Origin: Blautia wexlerae
GTDB lineage: Bacteria > Bacillota > Clostridia > Lachnospirales > Lachnospiraceae
Reading direction: 5' to 3'
Assembly: GCF_013300825.1 (NCBI RefSeq)
Contig: NZ_JAAIMY010000005.1
Location: 62,001 to 126,000, forward strand
DNA length: 64,000 bases
How positions within the stretch are numbered: position 1 is the first letter of the stretch; every line of letters starts with the position of its first letter. Shown piece after piece: positions 59,917-64,000 of this stretch. The notes under the pieces were generated by a model. The model was not told the origin of the DNA. It searched no databases and worked only from the letters and a program-made list of their open reading frames with translations. Both the position numbers and the translations under genes were made by a program.

Positions 59917-60566
59917 TGAAAGTTCTGATCACAGGCACAGCATCCGGGATCGGGAAAGGCTGTGCAGAATTTTTCCTGAAAGAAAATCATGAAGTCTATG
60001 GATTTGATAAAAATATATCCTCGATCCAACATCCGAAATATACTCATTTCTGTCTGGATATCAGAGACAAAAGCTCTTATCCGGAAATCGGACAGGTAGA
60101 TATTCTGATCAATAATGCAGGGGTTCAGAATGGCGATGATATTGATGTAAATCTGAAAGGGACGATTTCTGTTACAGAACATTACGGCATTCATCCTAAT
60201 ATTTATTCTGTTATTATGATCGGATCAGCAAGCGGGCATACAGGTTCTGAATTTCCGGAGTATGCAGCAAGTAAAGGAGGAGTCCTTGCCTATACGAAAA
60301 ATGTGGCCATGAGGATAGCACCTTATCAGGCCACATGCAACAGTCTGGATTTCGGTGGGGTTATGACTGAACTGAACCGGCCGGTGATGGAGGATGAAAA
60401 GCTCTGGAATCAGATCATGGAACTTACACCTCTGAAACGATGGATGTCTGTGGAAGAGGCAGCAGAGTGGATTTACTTTATGGCGGTAAAAAACCGCTTC
60501 TGTACAGGCCAGAACATTCTCATTGACGGTCTGGAGGCCGGAAACTGCAATTTTATCTGGCCATAG
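59916..60566 (+). CDS. Short-chain dehydrogenase/reductase
   Basis: 216 residues, classical SDR fold though shorter than the usual ~245: cofactor loop TGTASGIG, D at the end of beta-2 (GFDKN) suggesting NAD preference, NNAG, and the catalytic set S104, Y116, K120 (YAASK). The start overlaps the ECF gene by one base. The substrate is unknown; it may act on the compound imported by the ECF protein or on the sugar released by the hydrolase. Confidence 0.9.
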   Translation: MKVLITGTASGIGKGCAEFFLKENHEVYGFDKNISSIQHPKYTHFCLDIRDKSSYPEIGQVDILINNAGVQNGDDIDVNLKGTISVTEHYGIHPNIYSVIMIGSASGHTGSEFPEYAASKGGVLAYTKNVAMRIAPYQATCNSLDFGGVMTELNRPVMEDEKLWNQIMELTPLKRWMSVEEAAEWIYFMAVKNRFCTGQNILIDGLEAGNCNFIWP

Positions 60567-60704
60567 AGTGGGTCTGAAATATCGTGTTTTGAAAAATCAT
60601 TCTTGCAATCTGCTGTTATTTTGTGCCCGAATATGATAAAATGAAAAAATAGTGATAAAGATATTTCAAAGATAGAGAAAGTATTTAACTGGAGGCGCAA
60701 AAAT

Positions 60705-62063
60705 ATGGATATCAAAGAACAGATTCATGGATTAACAGAGGAGATGCTTACCAATCTGGGAAGGCTGGTTGCCATTGATTCTCAGCTTGGCACTCCCGCA
60801 GAGGGGAAACCTTTTGGAGAAGGACCTGCCAAAGCATTAGAGGAAGGTCTTAAGATTGCACAGGAGCTTGGATTTAAGACAGTCAATCTGGACAATTACT
60901 GTGGTTACGCAGAGATGGGTGAGGGTGATGAGATTGTTGGTATTGCCGGACATCTGGATATTGTACCTGTAGGCGGCGACTGGAGCTATGATCCGTTTAA
61001 ACTGACACGTGAGGGTGATTATGTTTACGGTCGTGGAACAACAGATGACAAGGGACCTGTTCTGGAAGCTCTTTATGCAATGAAGCTTCTCCGCGATTCA
61101 GGTGTGAAGCTGAACAAGAGAGTACGTCTCATTATGGGATGTAATGAGGAAACAGGTTCCAAATGTATGGAACATTATAATGAAGTGGCAGAAGAATTAT
61201 CCTGCGGCTTTACCCCAGATGCCAGTTTTCCGTGTATTCATGGCGAAAAGGGACTTTTGCAGATGATGGCCTATTCCAAGAACACGAAAATCATCTCTGC
61301 AGATGGAGGGTTTGTCTTTAACGCAGTATGCGATTCCTCCACAATAGTTGTTCCTGCCGAAGAGGGACTGAAGGAGAGACTGGAAGTTGTACTTGCAGAG
61401 ACAAAGCTTCAGGAATATAAGGTAACAGAGGAAAAAGGACAGATCAGTATTTATGCAAAGGGAGTTCCGGCACATGCCAGCACTCCGACTCTCGGCGTCA
61501 ATGCAATAGGTGTTACTTTTGAATGTCTCGAGAAAGCAGGATTTAAGGATGATTTTGTGGAATTCTATAATACACATATCGGCACATCCTGCGATGGTAA
61601 GGGCATTGGGCTGAAATTTGCAGATGAGTATGGCGAACTTACTCTTTGTAACGGTATGATCAAAACAGAGAATGATGTGATCTCCTGTACAATTGATATC
61701 AGAGTACCTGTAACACTGAAATCCGATGAAGTCCGCAGGATGTGTGAGGGCAGACTTGAGGATGAGAATGGACGTATAGAGATTCTGGGAATTGGTGATG
61801 CCTTATTCTTCCCAAGAGAATCCCCACTTGTAAATGCTTTATACAAAGCTTACACAGATGTAACAGGTGATACAGAGAACAAGCCAATGGTGATCGGCGG
61901 TGGAACTTATGCAAAATCTCTTAAGAATATCATTGCATTTGGACCTGAGAAACCTGGAATCGATTATCGTATCCATAGTGCAGATGAATTTATCCTCGTA
62001 TCCGGCATGGAAGAGGCAGTTCTGGTTTATATGGAAGCAATTAAGAATCTTCTGGCAATCTGA
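60705..62063 (+). CDS. pepV: PepV-like M20 dipeptidase
   Basis: Zinc dipeptidase/aminoacylase of family M20. 452 residues: first metal ligand in AGHLDIVPVGGDW, bridging aspartate in GRGTTDDKGP, catalytic glutamates in CNEETGSKCM, the lid domain with VPAHASTPTLGVNA, and the late histidine in DYRIHSADEF. Length and these motifs fit PepV. Cytoplasmic, no signal peptide. GGAGG precedes the ATG; a TGA-TAAAAT extended -10 near 60640 is a possible promoter. Confidence 0.93.
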   Translation: MDIKEQIHGLTEEMLTNLGRLVAIDSQLGTPAEGKPFGEGPAKALEEGLKIAQELGFKTVNLDNYCGYAEMGEGDEIVGIAGHLDIVPVGGDWSYDPFKLTREGDYVYGRGTTDDKGPVLEALYAMKLLRDSGVKLNKRVRLIMGCNEETGSKCMEHYNEVAEELSCGFTPDASFPCIHGEKGLLQMMAYSKNTKIISADGGFVFNAVCDSSTIVVPAEEGLKERLEVVLAETKLQEYKVTEEKGQISIYAKGVPAHASTPTLGVNAIGVTFECLEKAGFKDDFVEFYNTHIGTSCDGKGIGLKFADEYGELTLCNGMIKTENDVISCTIDIRVPVTLKSDEVRRMCEGRLEDENGRIEILGIGDALFFPRESPLVNALYKAYTDVTGDTENKPMVIGGGTYAKSLKNIIAFGPEKPGIDYRIHSADEFILVSGMEEAVLVYMEAIKNLLAI

Positions 62064-62102
62064 TGAAAAATGATAGAGCAGTTATTAAATGGAGAGCAGA
62101 AC

Positions 62103-62657
62103 ATGAAGGCAGCAGTATTTTTCCCTGGTATCGGGTATCATTGTGACAAGCCGCTTTTATATTATTCACGAAAGCTGGCGCAGGAATGTGGCTATGAAGA
62201 AACAATTGCATTAAGCTATACTTATGATGGCGGAAATATCCGGGGAAATGAAGAAAAAATGCAGCAGGCATTCGAAAGCCTTTATGAACAGGCAGAGAAA
62301 AGTCTTTCTGCCATTGACTTTGACAAATATGATGAAATATTATTTGTCGCAAAAAGCGTAGGTACGATCATAGCATCTGCGTATGCAGAGAAACACAGCA
62401 TCAGATGTCGGCAGATACTATACACACCATTGAAATACACATATAATTTTGTTCATAGAGATGCCATTGCCTTTATCGGAACTTCAGATCCATGGAGTAT
62501 TGTTCCTGAAGTACAGGCTCTTTCACAAAAACAGCAGGTGCCAATGTATACTTATGAAAATGCAAACCATTCACTGGAAACAACAGATACACTGGAAAAC
62601 ATGAAAATTCTCCAGGATGTTATGGAGAAAACCAAAGGATTTTTGGAGCAGAAATGA
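62103..62657 (+). CDS. Small alpha/beta-hydrolase-like protein
   Basis: 184 residues from the ATG at 62103 (GGAG eight bases upstream; the frame from 62070 is less likely). Beta-alpha pattern of the alpha/beta hydrolase fold: VFFPGIGYHCDKPLLYY, a degenerate nucleophile elbow VAKSVGT, DP in FIGTSDPWS and histidine in NANHSLE, giving a possible Ser-Asp-His triad. Substrate unknown. Separated from pepV by 39 bases and followed by a terminator. Confidence 0.75.
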   Translation: MKAAVFFPGIGYHCDKPLLYYSRKLAQECGYEETIALSYTYDGGNIRGNEEKMQQAFESLYEQAEKSLSAIDFDKYDEILFVAKSVGTIIASAYAEKHSIRCRQILYTPLKYTYNFVHRDAIAFIGTSDPWSIVPEVQALSQKQQVPMYTYENANHSLETTDTLENMKILQDVMEKTKGFLEQK

Positions 62658-62695
62658 GAAAAAGCATATAATCATATTGAGCAGATATGGGTGGA

Positions 62696-62730
62696 GAAGT
62701 GTCAAGAAACTATTTCTTGACACTTCTTTT
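62696..62730 (+). terminator. Terminator after the hydrolase gene
   Basis: Perfect 13-bp stem GAAGTGTCAAGAA/TTCTTGACACTTC, 5-base loop, then TTTT. Confidence 0.88.
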
Positions 62731-62788
62731 GGCTCCATGTGATAATCAATGATGCAAATTATTTTGCTGTGAGTCGGAGACTGCCCAA

Positions 62789-62962
62789 TCAGTCAATGAT
62801 ACTATACTGCATCATTTCATAATGTAATCTGCATCCTTCTGTGATGTCAAAGGGCAGAAGTGCCCGTGCTACGAGCTTTAATTCCTCTTCAGGCAGATCT
62901 GTTCTGCGAAGATGTGCATAGTCACCGTCAATAGATTCTACGATATAATCACAAACTAACAT
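62789..62962 (-). CDS. Small unrecognised protein, DUF3006-like pattern
   Basis: 57 residues from an ATG with GGAGG six bases upstream (a longer frame to 63064 is rejected). The pattern YIVESIDGDYAHLRR...LLPFDITEGCRLHY resembles small beta-barrel proteins of the DUF3006 kind, but the match is weak and by eye. It has its own promoter and a palindromic operator candidate. Function unknown. Confidence 0.65.
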   Translation of the reverse strand: MLVCDYIVESIDGDYAHLRRTDLPEEELKLVARALLPFDITEGCRLHYEMMQYSIID

Positions 62963-62983
62963 AAAAATCCTCCACTTTATATT

Positions 62984-63039
62984 TTGCGTAACGCAATGAT
63001 CATACCTATAGAATACCACAGAGAAAATAAGTATCACAA
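62984..63039 (-). promoter_or_regulatory. Promoter and operator candidate of the small minus-strand gene
   Basis: Minus strand TTGTGA (63034-63039), 18 bases, TATTCT with a TGG extension (63010-63015). Just past the expected start site lies a 13-base palindrome TTGCGTAACGCAA (62984-62996), well placed for repression. Confidence 0.5.
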
Positions 63040-63078
63040 GTCTCTTAGAGCATTTTTCAAACACGCTCCAGGATCATA

Positions 63079-63107
63079 TGGACATAAAAAGAGGGCAGTG
63101 TTATAAT
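63079..63107 (+). promoter_or_regulatory. Promoter of the small coiled-coil protein gene
   Basis: TGGACA, a 17-base spacer ending TGT, then TATAAT: an extended -10 promoter about 35 bases before the ATG. Confidence 0.7.
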
Positions 63108-63142
63108 TTTTCCTAAAGAAAATGCATATGGGAGGTCTCACA

Positions 63143-63358
63143 ATGTCTAAAGTTGTAAAGCTTTCATCCGTAATGGAACGGGAAGAAAAATTAAAGGAAA
63201 TCTATGAAGGTCTGGAAGAGATAAAAGATCAGCTGACAGCACTGATTGATGAGTATGAAGAAGAGGAGACACATACAGGAAAAGCAGATGAACTGATCGA
63301 AGCCCTGGATGCTCTTGAGGATGCTTCGGAAACCATAGAGGATGTGCTGGAAAATTAA
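63143..63358 (+). CDS. Small acidic coiled-coil protein of unknown function
   Basis: 71 residues from an ATG with GGAGG eight bases upstream; the ATG at 63122 lacks a site. Strongly helical and acidic (REEKLKEIYEGLEEIKDQ, ALDALEDASETIEDVLEN), likely a two-helix coiled coil, cytoplasmic. Its stop overlaps the next start by one base (TAATG), so it is translated together with the following gene and may bind that product. No family recognised. Confidence 0.75.
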   Translation: MSKVVKLSSVMEREEKLKEIYEGLEEIKDQLTALIDEYEEEETHTGKADELIEALDALEDASETIEDVLEN

Positions 63359-64000
63359 TGAAGGAGAAAGCATATTTTCACCTGCCCGGGCTGTTTGAGT
63401 TTTATGAGCTGTACCGGATGTTCCTGCCTTTATTCCGGGAACACAGGGAATATTTTTACGACTGGTGTGAAATTGGCTCCATATATGGTGCTCCGGCAGA
63501 CTGTATCTGGGGTGGAGGCAGGGCTGGCTTCGGAGAGAATGACCCGGAGGAGGTTCTTGAACTGATGCAGGAATATGGGATTTCTGCCCGACTGACTTTC
63601 AGCAATTCCCTGCTTCGCCAGGAACACCTTTCAGACAGAAAATGCAATGCACTGTGCCGGTTGTTTGAGAGAAACAGAGAACCGCGAAACGGTGTGATCA
63701 TTTATTCAGAACTGCTTTTGAAATATCTTAAGGAGCAGTATCCGGGACTCTATTTTGTTTCCTCTACTACCAAGGTTCTGACGGATTTTACACAGTTTGA
63801 GGAAGAAATCTGGAGAAAAGATTTCCGCTATGTTGTGCCGGATTTCCGGTTGAACAAAGCTTTTGATAAGTTAAATACACTGTCTCAGCCTGAGAAGGAC
63901 AAGGTAGAATTTCTCTGCAATGAATGCTGTTGGTTCGGCTGCAGGGACAGAAAAGCCTGCTATGAAACGGTCAGCCGCAAGAATCTGGGCGAAAACTGCC
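63358..64000 (+). CDS. Unrecognised protein with a cysteine cluster (3' truncated by window edge)
   Basis: An open frame of 214 codons runs from an ATG in the TAATG junction with the previous gene to the right edge without a stop. The protein begins MKEKAYFHLPGLFEFYELYR. It contains VPDFRLNKAFDKLNTL and then CNECCWFGCRDRKACYE, five cysteines in 15 residues, followed by another near the edge. Such spacing suits an iron-sulfur cluster or zinc site. The fold shows some likeness to U32-type TIM-barrel proteins, but I cannot confirm this. Codon use matches the neighbours, so I take it as a real gene. Confidence 0.75.
   Translation, partial: MKEKAYFHLPGLFEFYELYRMFLPLFREHREYFYDWCEIGSIYGAPADCIWGGGRAGFGENDPEEVLELMQEYGISARLTFSNSLLRQEHLSDRKCNALCRLFERNREPRNGVIIYSELLLKYLKEQYPGLYFVSSTTKVLTDFTQFEEEIWRKDFRYVVPDFRLNKAFDKLNTLSQPEKDKVEFLCNECCWFGCRDRKACYETVSRKNLGENC

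Overview
The window looks like the chromosome of a gut Firmicute of the family Lachnospiraceae, most like Blautia and its relatives. The signs are moderate GC, strong AGGAG-type ribosome binding sites, choline-binding-like wall repeats on secreted proteins, cdaA-ybbR-HPr gene order, and many large two-domain family 2 glycosyltransferases. The species call is inference from gene content, not from a search.

Layout: (a) 1-3100, the end of a membrane protein gene, then the c-di-AMP module cdaA-cdaR with an HPr gene. (b) 3356-7690, two secreted wall enzymes with wall-binding repeats: an L,D-transpeptidase and a GH25 lysozyme. (c) 7791-14042, a compact six-gene cassette: an ATP-grasp/PLP-enzyme fusion, a second ATP-grasp protein, a pair of small SMR/ArnE-ArnF-like membrane proteins, an ArnC/DPM-like polyprenyl-phosphate glycosyltransferase and a WecE-type sugar aminotransferase. 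It is predicted to make, amide-modify and flip an undecaprenyl-phosphate-linked 4-amino-4,6-dideoxy sugar. (d) 14097-36188, a surface polysaccharide locus: RmlC, a Wzm/Wzt ABC exporter whose Wzt carries a C-terminal carbohydrate-binding domain, a WbdD-like methyltransferase-kinase-coiled-coil protein, three tandem-domain glycosyltransferases, a YfhO-type membrane protein, single-domain glycosyltransferases, an initiating polyprenyl phosphoglycosyltransferase and an LCP ligase. Two D,D-carboxypeptidases lie inside it. Together these describe initiation, elongation, capping, export and attachment to peptidoglycan.

(e) 36364-41732, HtrA, ClpX, a zinc-ribbon protein and a secreted LRR/Fn3 protein. 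(f) 41898-47873, tRNA-Leu(CAG) with its own promoter and terminator, carAB and uppP. (g) 47963-51990, a molybdate locus: modABC facing an HTH/binding-domain regulator and a Mop protein. (h) 52181-55871, minus-strand genes: a PucR-type regulator, an MsmK-type ABC ATPase and an orphan NMT1-type binding protein. (i) 55987-58071, a candidate yybP-ykoY Mn2+ riboswitch with a terminator platform ahead of a CaCA cation exchanger and a GDT1/UPF0016 Mn2+ exporter. (j) 58373-64000, nucleoside hydrolase, ECF S component and SDR in one operon, a PepV-like dipeptidase, an alpha/beta hydrolase, two small unknown proteins, and a gene cut by the right edge.

The most interesting items are the WbdD/Wzm/Wzt chain-termination system in what appears to be a Gram-positive, the Arn-like amino-sugar cassette with its ATP-grasp/PLP fusion, the Mn2+ riboswitch operon, and two families of dispersed intergenic repeats.
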